Numbered from the stretch's first letter, positions 52,537-62,506 are shown. The stretch is 64,000 bases of DNA from Rhizobacter sp. (GCA_019635355.1 JAHBZQ010000001.1:4402001-4466000); one strand, 5' to 3'. Translations and numbers: made by a program. Notes: a model not told the origin generated them from the sequence alone.

Positions 52537-52800
52537 ATGAGCCGCTACGTCTTGCGTTACGCCGGCACCACGCCTCGCCATGCCGAGTCGGGGGTGGACA
52601 CGGCCGAGGTGGTGGTGCGCGCCGGGGCCAAGGTGATCGACGACGCGCCCGACATGCTGCTGGTGGAAGCCAGTGCCCGCGTGGCGCGCAGCCTCGAGCA
52701 CCTGCTGCCCGAGTGGCAGATGAACGCCGAGGCGATGACGCCGCTGCCCGCGGTGCCACGGCCGAGCGTGCGGGCCGCCGCCCGCGGCCGCCGCCGCTGA
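52537..52800 (+). CDS. Small protein resembling a free-standing subtilase inhibitor/propeptide (I9-like)
   Basis: 87 residues. The predicted order beta-(alpha)-beta-beta-alpha-beta (RYVLRYAG, VVVRAGAKVIDDAPDMLLVEA, ARVARSLEHLLPEW, QMNAEAMTPL) fits the ferredoxin-like I9 propeptide fold. By eye, its GAKVI...DMLLVEAS...LLPEWQMNAEA runs parallel to the propeptide-like GAKLV...DVALMRL...PGLRVVPEVF of the upstream subtilase. Both lie on the same strand. This is inference; no family name is certain. A basic C-terminal tail (RAAARGRRR) is unusual. Confidence 0.5.
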   Translation: MSRYVLRYAGTTPRHAESGVDTAEVVVRAGAKVIDDAPDMLLVEASARVARSLEHLLPEWQMNAEAMTPLPAVPRPSVRAAARGRRR

Positions 52801-52880
52801 TCTCCCCGATTTCGTACCCGGCCTGAAACCGGCCGGGGCGCATACTGCGCGCCGTCGCGAACACAGACGGAGACCGGCGC

Positions 52881-53879
52881 ATGAAGAAAGTCCAATGGGG
52901 TGTGCTCAGCACGGCACGCATCGGCACCGCCAAGGTGATCCCCGGCCTTCAGAAAAGCGAGTGGTGCGAGGTGCGCGCCATTGCCTCGCGCAGCGACGCC
53001 ACGGCGCGCGCGGCGGCCAACGAGCTGGGCATCCCGCTCGCTTATGGCCGCTACGAAGCGCTGCTCGAAGACCCGTCGATCGAGGCCGTCTACAACCCCT
53101 TGCCCAACCACCTGCACGTGCCGCTCACGCTGGCCGCGGCGCGGGCCGGCAAGCACGTGCTGTGCGAGAAGCCCATCGCCATCACCGCCGACGAGGCCGC
53201 GCAGCTGCGCGAGGTGGCGGGGCGTGTGCACGTGATGGAAGCCTTCATGGTGCGCTTCCACCTGCAGTGGCTGCGGGCGCGCGAGATCGTGAGGAGCGGC
53301 CTGCTGGGCGAGCTGCGCTCGGTGCAGGGCGCGTTCTCGTACTTCAACGAAGACCCGGCCAACATCCGCAACCTGCCCGACATCGGCGGCGGTGCGCTGC
53401 TCGACATCGGCTGCTACCCGATCGTGGCGGGGCGCTTCTTCTTCGAGGCCGAGCCGGTGCGTGTGATGGCGCTCGTCGACCGCGATCCGCGCTTCGGCGT
53501 CGACCGCAGCGTGAGCGCGCTGGCCGACTTCGGCGCGGGGCGCCAGCTCAGCTTCTCGGTCTCGACGCAGAGCGTGCCCTTCCAGCGCCTGCAGCTCTTC
53601 GGCTCGAAGAAGCGCCTGGAGCTGCGCATCCCGTTCAACGCGCCACAAGGCGAGCCGGTGCAGATCTTCCTCGACGACGGCAGCCGGCTCGCCGACGCCT
53701 CGGCACAGGCCGAGACGCTGCCGCCCTGCGACCAGTACGCGCTGCAGGGCGATGCGTTCTCGAAGGTGATCCGCGGTGAGTTGGCGCTGCCCTATGGCGT
53801 GGACGATGCGGTGCAGAACATGCGCATCATCGATGCGATGTTCCGCTCGGAAAAATCCGGCGCCTGGGAAGGCGTCTGA
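52881..53879 (+). CDS. Gfo/Idh/MocA-family oxidoreductase
   Basis: 332 residues. N-terminal Rossmann domain (VQWGVLSTARIGTAKVIPGL), the EKPIA motif (CEKPIAIT) with the catalytic Lys, and a C-terminal alpha/beta domain (GGALLDIGCYPI, the D-x-G-x-H/C-Y region). It oxidises or reduces a sugar or related polyol with NAD(P); the substrate is not predictable. GGAG precedes the ATG. It converges on the sensor kinase gene through a perfect hairpin; a role in sugar metabolism fits the transporter further downstream. Confidence 0.92.
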   Translation: MKKVQWGVLSTARIGTAKVIPGLQKSEWCEVRAIASRSDATARAAANELGIPLAYGRYEALLEDPSIEAVYNPLPNHLHVPLTLAAARAGKHVLCEKPIAITADEAAQLREVAGRVHVMEAFMVRFHLQWLRAREIVRSGLLGELRSVQGAFSYFNEDPANIRNLPDIGGGALLDIGCYPIVAGRFFFEAEPVRVMALVDRDPRFGVDRSVSALADFGAGRQLSFSVSTQSVPFQRLQLFGSKKRLELRIPFNAPQGEPVQIFLDDGSRLADASAQAETLPPCDQYALQGDAFSKVIRGELALPYGVDDAVQNMRIIDAMFRSEKSGAWEGV

Positions 53880-53892
53880 GGCGGCGCCTCAG
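53876..53892. terminator. Hairpin over both stop codons of convergent genes
   Basis: CTGAGGC (53876-53882) pairs with GCCTCAG (53886-53892) around GGC. It spans the stop codons of the oxidoreductase and of the kinase. It lacks a U-run, so it is a possible weak bidirectional terminator. Confidence 0.45.
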
Positions 53893-55382
53893 GCCAGCGA
53901 CCGCGGCAGCTCCATGCTCACGACCAGCCCGCCCTCGGGCCGGTTGCGCAGCTCGATGCGCCCGTGGTGCGCTGCGACCACCGCCTTGACGATCGCCAGG
54001 CCCAGGCCGATGCCACCCGTGCTGCGCTGCCGAGACGACTCCAGCCGGTACAGCGGCAGGAAGACCTTCTCCATCTCGTCCTCGGGAATGCCGGGGCCGG
54101 CGTCGTGCACTGCGATGCGCACCGCGTCGCCGCCGGCGTCGAGCTGCACGTCGGCGCGGTGGCCGTACTTGAGCGCGTTGTCGATCAGGTTGCACAGCGC
54201 ACGCCGCAGCGCGTTGGGCCGGCAGCTCTGGCGCACCTTGCGCGCGTGCTGGAACACGTGCGTCTGCTGGGTCGATGCGAAGAGCGTGGGCACGCCATGG
54301 AAGGTGAGCGGCGGCGGCTCGGAGAAGGTGACCGGCCGCCCGAGGTCGGCATAGTCGTCGCACACCGATTGCAGCAGCGCGGTGAGGTCGACCGATTTCA
54401 CCGCCTCCTCGCGCACCTCGTGCGACAGGAACTCCAGCACCTCGGTGAGCATCTCGTCCATCTCGTCGAGGTCGCGCAGCAGCGCCTCGCGCAGCTCGCC
54501 CTCGGCCACCAGCTCGGCGCGCAGGCGCAGACGGGTGCTGGGCGTGCGCAAGTCGTGCGAGACGGCCGCGAGCATGCGCGTCTGGTCGGCCAGCACCGAA
54601 GCCAGGCGCGTGCGCAGGCGGTTGTCGGCACGTGCCATCGCGCGCGCTTCCACCGGGCCCGTCTCGGGCAGCGGCGGCACCTGCACCTCTTCGCCACGCG
54701 CGTCGATGGAGCTTGCGAGCGTGTGGATGGGCTGCGCCAGCGCGCGCGAAGCCACGCCGAGTGCGACGAACACCGCGCCAAGCGCCGCCAGCGCGCTCAG
54801 CAGCACGCTCACCGGCGGCATGCGGTCGCGCCACAGCGAGGGGCTCTCGAAGCGCAGGGTCGACACCTCGCGGCGCAGCACGCCCGGGCCTTGCGGGAGC
54901 GTCACCACGAGCTGGCTCTCGCGGTTGAGCGCGGCCAGCTCGCGCGAGAGCAGCGTGAAGTAGGTGCGTGCGGTGGGCGCTGCTTCGAGCGCCGCGTGCG
55001 TGCGTTCGGCGAGGCCGCCGGCCTGGAGCCACAGCGTCACCTCGCTCGGCACGAGCGTGGCCGGTGGCGAGGGCGGCGCCGGCAGGCGCTGCTGCACCGT
55101 GAAGCCGGCGGGCAACGGGCCGGGGCCGTGCCGCACCACCACCGTGGAGCTGCCGAATTCGCCCGAGGGCGCGCGGCCGTCGAGGGCCTGCATCATCGCG
55201 TCGTGCACCGCCCAGCCGGCGAGGTCGGCGCGTGCGGCATCGCGTTCGCGCTCGCTCCATTCGGCGGCGCACAGCGCGCCCACGCCGAGGATCGTCGCCG
55301 CGCCGGCGAGCTGCAGCGCGAGGATGCGCCCGCCCAGTGAGCTGGGCAGCAGATCAGCCCAGCGCCGTGTCGGGTTGGCCAT
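53889..55382 (-). CDS. Two-component sensor histidine kinase (EnvZ/GtrS-like)
   Basis: 497 residues: transmembrane helices at about 19-40 and 191-211, a periplasmic sensor between them, HAMP, DHp with His276 (AAVSHDLRTP) and a GHKL ATPase domain (NLIDNALKYG, DAGPGIP, GIGLGLAIVK). Residues 364-387 (VPTLFAS... to RQSC) look like an extra 24-residue segment just before the N-box, where relatives run straight from an FxG strand into RPNALRRAL. It overlaps the upstream response regulator by 29 bp. The pair diverges from a GtsA-type glucose transporter operon, matching the gltR/gtrS arrangement known in Pseudomonas. Confidence 0.92.
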   Translation of the reverse strand: MANPTRRWADLLPSSLGGRILALQLAGAATILGVGALCAAEWSERERDAARADLAGWAVHDAMMQALDGRAPSGEFGSSTVVVRHGPGPLPAGFTVQQRLPAPPSPPATLVPSEVTLWLQAGGLAERTHAALEAAPTARTYFTLLSRELAALNRESQLVVTLPQGPGVLRREVSTLRFESPSLWRDRMPPVSVLLSALAALGAVFVALGVASRALAQPIHTLASSIDARGEEVQVPPLPETGPVEARAMARADNRLRTRLASVLADQTRMLAAVSHDLRTPSTRLRLRAELVAEGELREALLRDLDEMDEMLTEVLEFLSHEVREEAVKSVDLTALLQSVCDDYADLGRPVTFSEPPPLTFHGVPTLFASTQQTHVFQHARKVRQSCRPNALRRALCNLIDNALKYGHRADVQLDAGGDAVRIAVHDAGPGIPEDEMEKVFLPLYRLESSRQRSTGGIGLGLAIVKAVVAAHHGRIELRNRPEGGLVVSMELPRSLA

Positions 55383-56112
55383 GGCGGTGGTGGCGCTGCA
55401 CCTCGGCGCAGAGCTGGTAGCCCTCGCCGCGCACGGTCTTGATGAGCGTGGGCTCCTTGCCGCCGTCTTCCACCTTGCGGCGCAGGCGCGAAACGAGGAT
55501 GTCGATGCTGCGGTCGAAGGGGCCGCTGTCGCGGCCAGCCACCAGGTCGGCCAGCTGCTCGCGGCTCAGCGGGCGCTGCGGGTGCTCGACGAAGGTGGTG
55601 AGGAGTGCGAACTCGCGCGTGGACAGCGGCACCACCGTGCCATCGCGCGATTGCAGCTCGCGCTCGACCATGTTGAGGCGCCAGCCGGCGAAGCTGTAGG
55701 CGACGATGGCCGCGTCGGCGTGGTTGGCGCTCTTGCCGGGGCTTTGTGTGCGGCGCAGAACGGCCTTGATGCGCGCCATCAGCTCGCGCGGGCCGAAGGG
55801 CTTGACGAGGTAGTCGTCGGCCCCGAGCTCGAGGCCGATCACACGGTCGGCCTCGTCGCGCAGCGCCGTCACCATGATCACCGGCAGCTGCGTGGTGGTG
55901 CGCAGCTCGCGGCAGAGCGCGAAGCCGTCCTGCCCGGGCATGAGCACGTCCAGCACGACGAGGTCGATGCGCCATTCCTTCAGCGCCTTGAACATCTCGC
56001 GCCCGTTGCCCGCCACCGTGACGAGGAAGCCGAACTCCTGCAGGTGCCGCTTGGTGAGCTTCTGGATCTCGACGTCGTCGTCGACGACCAGGATGTGGGG
56101 CGTGCGCTCCAT
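55354..56112 (-). CDS. OmpR-family response regulator (GltR-like)
   Basis: 252 residues from ATG 56112. Receiver domain with VVDDD acidic pocket, phospho-acceptor Asp55 (VVLDVLMPG) and Lys in YLVKPFGP. The C-terminal winged helix is present (STREFALLTTFVEHPQRPLSREQL, IDILVSRLRRKVE, TVRGEGYQL). The linker SPGKSANHADAAIV is longer than usual. It is cotranscribed with the sensor kinase (29-bp overlap) and diverges from the sugar transporter, which it probably regulates. Confidence 0.93.
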   Translation of the reverse strand: MERTPHILVVDDDVEIQKLTKRHLQEFGFLVTVAGNGREMFKALKEWRIDLVVLDVLMPGQDGFALCRELRTTTQLPVIMVTALRDEADRVIGLELGADDYLVKPFGPRELMARIKAVLRRTQSPGKSANHADAAIVAYSFAGWRLNMVERELQSRDGTVVPLSTREFALLTTFVEHPQRPLSREQLADLVAGRDSGPFDRSIDILVSRLRRKVEDGGKEPTLIKTVRGEGYQLCAEVQRHHRHGQPDTALG

Positions 56113-56139
56113 CGGGCTTGTCTCGTCTCGTCGTGGTTT

Positions 56140-56193
56140 TGTAACGCTGGGTAGCAACGCGGGCCGGAGCGCCGGTGGCGTTACATCGCCACC
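56140..56193. promoter_or_regulatory. Candidate regulator-binding region between the two-component and transporter operons
   Basis: TGTAACGC (56140-56147) recurs inverted as GCGTTACA (56178-56185), and a related half-site GTAGCAACGC lies at 56151-56160. The second copy is embedded in a perfect GGTGGCG-TTACAT-CGCCACC palindrome (56174-56193). The position between the divergent starts suggests operators for the OmpR-type regulator. Confidence 0.45.
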
Positions 56194-56283
56194 CTCACAC
56201 CGCCGCCATGCGAATGCACCATCGGCGCCGCGCACATTAAGTCCAGGCACTGGACGCGTCAACAAGCGCGAGGAGACAACACG

Positions 56284-57549
56284 ATGAGGCAAGCAAGCAA
56301 TCTGCTCAGGGGTGCGGCGTGCGCCGTGGGCCTGTGCCTGAGCGGCACCGCCGTATCGGCCGCGCCCACGGTGGAGGTGCTGCACTGGATGACCTCCGGC
56401 GGCCAGGCCAAGGCGATGAAGTCGCTCAAGGACGACATGGAATCGCAGGGCGGCAAATGGATCGACACGCCGGTGGGCGGCGGCAGCAGCGAAGAGGCGC
56501 TCACCAAGCTGCGTGCGCGTGTGCTCGGTGGCGACGCGCCGTCGTCGGTGCAGCTCAAGGGCCCGCTGATCCAGGAGTGGGGCGCGCTCGGTGTGCTGCA
56601 GCCCATCGACGACGTGGCCGCCGCCGGCAAGTGGGAGCAGGCGCTGCCGAAATCGGTGGCCGCGACCATGAAGTACAAGGGCCAGTGGGTGGCCGCGCCG
56701 GTCAACGTGCACCGGCTCGACTGGATGTACGCCAACCCGGCGGTGCTGAAGAAGGTGGGCATCACGATGCCCGCCACCTGGGAGCAGTTCGACACCGCCG
56801 CGGCCAAGCTCAAGGCGGCGGGCATCACGCCGCTCGCCCACGGCGGGCAGGCCTGGCAGGACGCCTCGCTCTGGGAGGTGATCGTCATCAGCGTAGGCGG
56901 GCCGGCCTTCCACCAGAAGGCGCTGGTCGAGCTCGACCCGAAGGCGCTCGGCGGCGAGACGATGCAGAAGGTGTTCGACCGCATGCGCAAGCTGCGTGGC
57001 TACGTCGACCCCAACTTCTCGGGCCGCGACTGGAACCTCGCCACCGCGATGATCATGAACGGCAGCGCCGGGTTCCAGATCATGGGCGACTGGGTGAAAG
57101 GCGACATGAGCGCGGCGGGCAAGCAGGCGGGCCGCGACTACGTCTGCGCCAACCCGCCGGGCACCGACAACGCGTTCCTCTTCATCGTCGACAGCTTCGC
57201 GATGTTCAAGAGCAAGGACGCCGACCGCCTGGCCGGGCAGAAGCTCTTCGCCAAGCTCCTGATGGAGCCGCGCTTCCAGGAGAACTTCAACCTCGCCAAG
57301 GGTTCGATCCCGGTGCGCACTGACATGAAGCTCGACAAGTTCGACAGCTGCGCGCTCGCGGCCAGCGAACACATGGCCAAGACGGTGAAGTCGGGCGGCT
57401 TCGCGCCCTCGGCCATCCACGACATGGCGGTGCCGATGGCGGTGAAGGGCGCGATGACCGACGTGGTCACCAAGCACTTCAACTCCGACATGAGTTCGGC
57501 TGAAGCGGCGAAGCGACTGGCCGATGCGGTCAAGCTGGCGCGGGAGTGA
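56284..57549 (+). CDS. gtsA: Glucose/sugar ABC transporter substrate-binding protein
   Basis: 421 residues with a Sec signal peptide (residues 1-27, cleavage after VSAA). Closely patterned on Pseudomonas GtsA: VEVLHWMTSGGQAKAMKSLKDDMESQG, APVNVHRLDWMYANP, PLAHGGQAWQDASLWE and GRDWNLATAMIMNGSAGFQIMGDW. It binds glucose or a related hexose in the periplasm and delivers it to the GtsBC permease. AGGAG at good spacing marks the start. First gene of a four-gene transport operon. Confidence 0.93.
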   Translation: MRQASNLLRGAACAVGLCLSGTAVSAAPTVEVLHWMTSGGQAKAMKSLKDDMESQGGKWIDTPVGGGSSEEALTKLRARVLGGDAPSSVQLKGPLIQEWGALGVLQPIDDVAAAGKWEQALPKSVAATMKYKGQWVAAPVNVHRLDWMYANPAVLKKVGITMPATWEQFDTAAAKLKAAGITPLAHGGQAWQDASLWEVIVISVGGPAFHQKALVELDPKALGGETMQKVFDRMRKLRGYVDPNFSGRDWNLATAMIMNGSAGFQIMGDWVKGDMSAAGKQAGRDYVCANPPGTDNAFLFIVDSFAMFKSKDADRLAGQKLFAKLLMEPRFQENFNLAKGSIPVRTDMKLDKFDSCALAASEHMAKTVKSGGFAPSAIHDMAVPMAVKGAMTDVVTKHFNSDMSSAEAAKRLADAVKLARE

Positions 57550-58517
57550 TACGCGCCGTGTCGACACCCCCGTGGAGCGTGAGCCGGCACCGGCCCCTGG
57601 CTGCGGGCGGCGCTCGGCAGCGGCCCGCAGCGGCCACCGCCCGCCGCTGGCTGCAGCACAACCTGTCGGCGCTGATCATGGCGCCCACCGCCGCGGTGAC
57701 GCTCGTCTTCGTCTACGGCTTCATCGCGTGGACGGTCTACATGTCCTTCACCGGCTCGCGCATGATGCCGGTCTACGAGCTGATCGGCTTCGATGCCTAC
57801 ACGCGGCTGTGGCAGATGGAGCGCTGGGGCGTCTCGATCCGCAACCTGCTGGTCTTCGGCGGGCTCTTCATGGTGCTCAACCTGGCGCTCGGCCTCTTGC
57901 TCGCGGTGCTGCTCGACCAGCGCATCCGCTTCGAGGGCACGCTGCGCGCGATCTTCCTGTACCCGATGGCGCTGAGTTTCATCGTCACCGGCACGGTGTG
58001 GAAGTGGATGCTCAACCCGGGCCTCGGGCTCGAGCGCTCGGTGCACCTGCTGGGCTTCACGGGCTTCAAGTTCGACTGGATCATCGACCCCGACTACGCG
58101 ATCTACACCATCGTGATCGCCGGCGTGTGGCAGACCTCGGGGCTCATCATGGCGATGTTCCTCGCGGCGCTGCGCGGCGTCGACCAGGACGTGGTGAAGG
58201 CCGCCTACATGGACGGCGCCTCCATGCCGCAGATCTACTGGGGGATCATCATCCCGTCGATCCGGCCGGCGTTCTTCTCGGCCATCGTGGTGCTCGCCCA
58301 CTTGGCGGTGAAGAGCTTCGACCTCGTGATCGCCATGACCAACGGTGGCCCGGGCTATGCGACCGACCTGCCGTCGATCTTCATGTACGCGATGAGTTTC
58401 CAGCGCAACAACATCGCGGTGGGCTCGGCCACGGCCGTGATGATGCTGTGCACGGTGATGGCGATCGTGGTGCCCTACCTCTACTCGGAGCTGCGGCCGG
58501 GGAGGCGACATGACTGA
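57546..58517 (+). CDS. gtsB: Sugar ABC transporter permease (GtsB-like)
   Basis: 323 residues. GTG 57546 overlaps the gtsA stop (GTGA); a long basic Ala/Arg-rich N-terminus leads to six transmembrane helices. The EAA loop is visible as AAYMDGASMPQIYWGIIIPSIRPAF (the EAA---G signature of binding-protein-dependent permeases). It pairs with the next permease to form the membrane channel. Confidence 0.93.
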   Translation: MIRAVSTPPWSVSRHRPLAAGGARQRPAAATARRWLQHNLSALIMAPTAAVTLVFVYGFIAWTVYMSFTGSRMMPVYELIGFDAYTRLWQMERWGVSIRNLLVFGGLFMVLNLALGLLLAVLLDQRIRFEGTLRAIFLYPMALSFIVTGTVWKWMLNPGLGLERSVHLLGFTGFKFDWIIDPDYAIYTIVIAGVWQTSGLIMAMFLAALRGVDQDVVKAAYMDGASMPQIYWGIIIPSIRPAFFSAIVVLAHLAVKSFDLVIAMTNGGPGYATDLPSIFMYAMSFQRNNIAVGSATAVMMLCTVMAIVVPYLYSELRPGRRHD

Positions 58518-59397
58518 GTTCCGCTCGGCGTACTCGGCGACACCGGGCGCGCGTCTGGGGCGCTACGGCCTCTATGCGTTGCTGCTGCTCTTCGCCGCCT
58601 ACTACCTGGCGCCGCTCTACGTGATGCTCGCCACCTCGTTCAAGCCGCCCGACGAAATGCGCGAGAGCTCGCTCTTCGCGTTGCCTCGCTTCCTGAGCTG
58701 GGACACCTGGCGCATGACCTGGAGCGAGGTCTGCATCAGCGTCAATTGCGGCGGCATGAAGCCCTACTTCGCCAACTCGCTCGCGGTGGTGCTGCCGGCG
58801 GTGGTGATCTCCACGCTCATCGGTGCCATCAACGGCTATGCGCTCACCATGTGGCCGTTCCGTGGCGCCAACCTGCTCTTCGGCCTCTTGCTCTTCAGCT
58901 GCTTCATTCCGTTCCAGGCGGTGATCCTGCCGCTGGCGCAACTGCTGGGCGCGCTGGGCATGGGCAGCAGCACCGGCTGGGGCGTGATGACGGCCTACAT
59001 CGTCTACGGCCTCGGCTTCACCACGCTCTTCTTCCGCAACTACTACGTGACGCTGCCACGCGAGCTGGTGAAGGCCGCCACCATCGACGGCGCGGGCTTC
59101 TTCGGTGTGTTCTGGCACATCCTGCTGCCGATCTCGGCGCCCATCTTCGTGGTGACGGTGATCTGGCAGTTCACGCAGATCTGGAACGACTTCCTCTTCG
59201 CCGCCACGCTGACCGACGGGCCGGGCCAGACCATCACCGTCGCCCTCAACAACCTCGTGAAGACCTCGCAGGCCACCAAGCGATACGACGTCGACATGGC
59301 CGCGGCGGTCATCACCGGGCTGCCGACGCTGGTGGTCTATTTCCTGGCTGGCAAGTATTTCGTCCGCGGCCTGACCGCGGGCGCCGTGAAGGGTTGA
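58510..59397 (+). CDS. gtsC: Sugar ABC transporter permease (GtsC-like)
   Basis: 295 residues, overlapping gtsB by 8 bp. Six transmembrane helices; EAA loop at KAATIDGAGFFGVFWHILLPISAPIF. The insertion VCISVNCGGMKPYFANS between helices 1 and 2 is typical of this GtsC/MalG-like type. Second half of the permease heterodimer. Confidence 0.93.
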   Translation: MTEFRSAYSATPGARLGRYGLYALLLLFAAYYLAPLYVMLATSFKPPDEMRESSLFALPRFLSWDTWRMTWSEVCISVNCGGMKPYFANSLAVVLPAVVISTLIGAINGYALTMWPFRGANLLFGLLLFSCFIPFQAVILPLAQLLGALGMGSSTGWGVMTAYIVYGLGFTTLFFRNYYVTLPRELVKAATIDGAGFFGVFWHILLPISAPIFVVTVIWQFTQIWNDFLFAATLTDGPGQTITVALNNLVKTSQATKRYDVDMAAAVITGLPTLVVYFLAGKYFVRGLTAGAVKG

Positions 59398-59399
59398 AC

Positions 59400-60503
<1,104 letters not shown>

Positions 60504-60506
60504 GCC

Positions 60507-61502
60507 ATGACACACACCGAATCTCTTCTGCTCGTCACTGGCGCGGCCGGCAAGGTCGGCCAGGCCTTCATCGCGCGCCTGCTGGCCGACCCGGGCTTCA
60601 CGCACTTTCGCGTGCGCGCCTTGTGCCACAAGCGCACGCTGCCGCCGAAGCCCCGGCTGGAGGTGGTGAAAGGCGCGATGCAGGACCGCGCGGACGTCGA
60701 CCGCGCGATGGAGGGCGTGACCCACGTGCTGCACCTCGCCACCTCGAAGGAAACACCCGACGAGGTGATGGACGTGGCGGTGAAGGGCATGTTCTGGCTG
60801 CTGGAGGCGGCGCGGACGAGTGCGAGCCTGAAGCAGTTCGTGCTGGTGGGTGGCGATGCGGCCATCGGCCACTTCTTCTACCCCCGCAGCGCCCCCGTCA
60901 CCGAGGAGATACCGCACAGCGCCTACCCCGGCTGTTATGCGCTTTCGAAAGTGCTGGAGGAGGTGATGCTCGAGCAGTACCAGATCCAGTACGGGCTCAA
61001 CGGCTGCTGCCTGCGTGCGCCGTGGATCATGGAGAAGGACGACTTCAAGTGCCAGCTCTCCTTTGGCGACGACGTGTTCGGCGGGCCGCGCTGGTGTGAT
61101 CTCGTGAGCAAGGAAGAAGCCGAGCGCCACCGGCAGACCGGCGCGGTGCCGGTGATGCTCGACGCCGAAGGCCGGCCGGTGAAGCGCAACTTCGTGCACG
61201 TGGACGATCTGGTGTCGGCCCTGCTGCTCGCGCTCGACAACCCGCGCGTGCACCAGCAGCTCCTGCATGTGTGCATGGACGAACCCGTCGACTACGGCGA
61301 GCTCGGTGACTACCTGGCGCGCACGCGCGGCCTGCCGCTCGTGCCCATCCGCACGCCCTACCACTCGACCTGGCTCGACAACCGCAAGGCGCGGCTGCTG
61401 CTCGACTGGCGGCCGCGATATGACCTCGCGCGCATGGTCGAGGCGGCCTGGTCGTATGAACGTTCACCCGACGACCCGCGCGTGGTGTGGTACCCCGGAT
61501 GA
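60507..61502 (+). CDS. NAD-dependent epimerase/dehydratase family protein
   Basis: 331 residues. Extended SDR with the nucleotide fold VTGAAGKVGQAF (Gly12, 15, 18) and the active-site Tyr-x-x-x-Lys in YALSKVLEE. It is tied to the ABC operon by only 3 bp, suggesting that the imported sugar is oxidised or epimerised by it. The exact reaction (for example uronate or aldose dehydrogenation) cannot be read from the sequence. A Cys-rich segment (NGCCLRAPWIMEKDDFKC) is atypical. Confidence 0.9.
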   Translation: MTHTESLLLVTGAAGKVGQAFIARLLADPGFTHFRVRALCHKRTLPPKPRLEVVKGAMQDRADVDRAMEGVTHVLHLATSKETPDEVMDVAVKGMFWLLEAARTSASLKQFVLVGGDAAIGHFFYPRSAPVTEEIPHSAYPGCYALSKVLEEVMLEQYQIQYGLNGCCLRAPWIMEKDDFKCQLSFGDDVFGGPRWCDLVSKEEAERHRQTGAVPVMLDAEGRPVKRNFVHVDDLVSALLLALDNPRVHQQLLHVCMDEPVDYGELGDYLARTRGLPLVPIRTPYHSTWLDNRKARLLLDWRPRYDLARMVEAAWSYERSPDDPRVVWYPG

Positions 61503-61537
61503 GGTGTTCATCCCCAAGACGACAGAAGGAGACTGGA

Positions 61538-62506
61538 ATGGAGACATTGAAACCGAATCGCCGCACGCTGCTGGCGATGGCGGCCACCCTGGCCCTGGGC
61601 GCGCATGGCGTGTCGCTCGCGGCCAAGAAACTCGTGATCGGCTTTGCGCAGACCGGCGCCGAAAGCGAGTGGCGCACGGCCAACACCGAGTCCATCAAGC
61701 AGGCGGCCAAGGACGCTGGCGTGGAGCTCAAGTTCTCGGATGCGCAGCAGAAGCAGGAGAACCAGATCAAGGCCATCCGAAGCTTCATTGCGCAGAAGGT
61801 CGACGTGATCATCCTCGCGCCGCTCGTGACCACCGGCTGGGACACGGTGCTGATGGAAGCGAAGCGCGCCAAGATCCCGGTGATCCTGGAAAGCCGCAAC
61901 GTGGAGGTGAAGGACACCTCGACCTGGACCACCTTCGTCGGCTCCGACTTCGTGGAGGAAGGGCGGCGTGCGGCGCGCTGGCTGCTCGATCACACCAAGT
62001 CGACGCAGGGCGACGTCAACATCGTCGAGCTGCAGGGCACGGTGGGCTCCGACCCGGCCAACGACCGCAAGAAGGGCTTCGAGGAGGTCATCAAGACCAA
62101 CCCGCGCTACAAGATCATCCGCTCGCAGACCGGCGACTTCACCCGTGCCAAGGGCAAGGAGGTGATGGAAGCCTTCCTCAAGGCCGACGCGAAGAAGATC
62201 AACGTGCTCTACGCGCACAACGACGACATGGCCATCGGCGCCATCCAGGCCATCGAGGAAGCCGGGCTCAAGCCGGGCAAGGACATCCTCGTCATCGGCG
62301 TCGATGCAGTGAAGGGTGCCTTCGAAGCCATGATCGCCGGCAAGATGAACGTGAGCGTGGAGTGCAGTCCGCTGCTCGGGCCGCAGCTCATGGACGCATC
62401 GAAGAAGGCCGCGGCCGGCGAACCGCTGCCGCGCTGGATCAAGACGATCGAGGGAGTCTTCCCCGCCGAGGTGGCGGCCAAGGAATTCCCGAACCGGAAG
62501 TACTGA
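61538..62506 (+). CDS. Periplasmic sugar-binding protein (YtfQ/RbsB type), no cognate permease in view
   Basis: 322 residues. AGAAGGAG precedes ATG 61538. The N-terminus (NRRTLLAMAATLALGAHGVSLAAKK) is a Sec or Tat signal. The fold is the LacI/PBP1 type: LVIGFAQTGAESEWRTANTESIKQAA (closely like YtfQ, the galactofuranose receptor), DVIILAPLVTTGWDTVL, and YAHNDDMAIGAIQAIEEAGL. It belongs to a different ABC class from GtsA, and no matching ATPase or permease follows (the next gene is msrQ on the opposite strand), so it is an orphan receptor in this window. Confidence 0.92.
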   Translation: METLKPNRRTLLAMAATLALGAHGVSLAAKKLVIGFAQTGAESEWRTANTESIKQAAKDAGVELKFSDAQQKQENQIKAIRSFIAQKVDVIILAPLVTTGWDTVLMEAKRAKIPVILESRNVEVKDTSTWTTFVGSDFVEEGRRAARWLLDHTKSTQGDVNIVELQGTVGSDPANDRKKGFEEVIKTNPRYKIIRSQTGDFTRAKGKEVMEAFLKADAKKINVLYAHNDDMAIGAIQAIEEAGLKPGKDILVIGVDAVKGAFEAMIAGKMNVSVECSPLLGPQLMDASKKAAAGEPLPRWIKTIEGVFPAEVAAKEFPNRKY

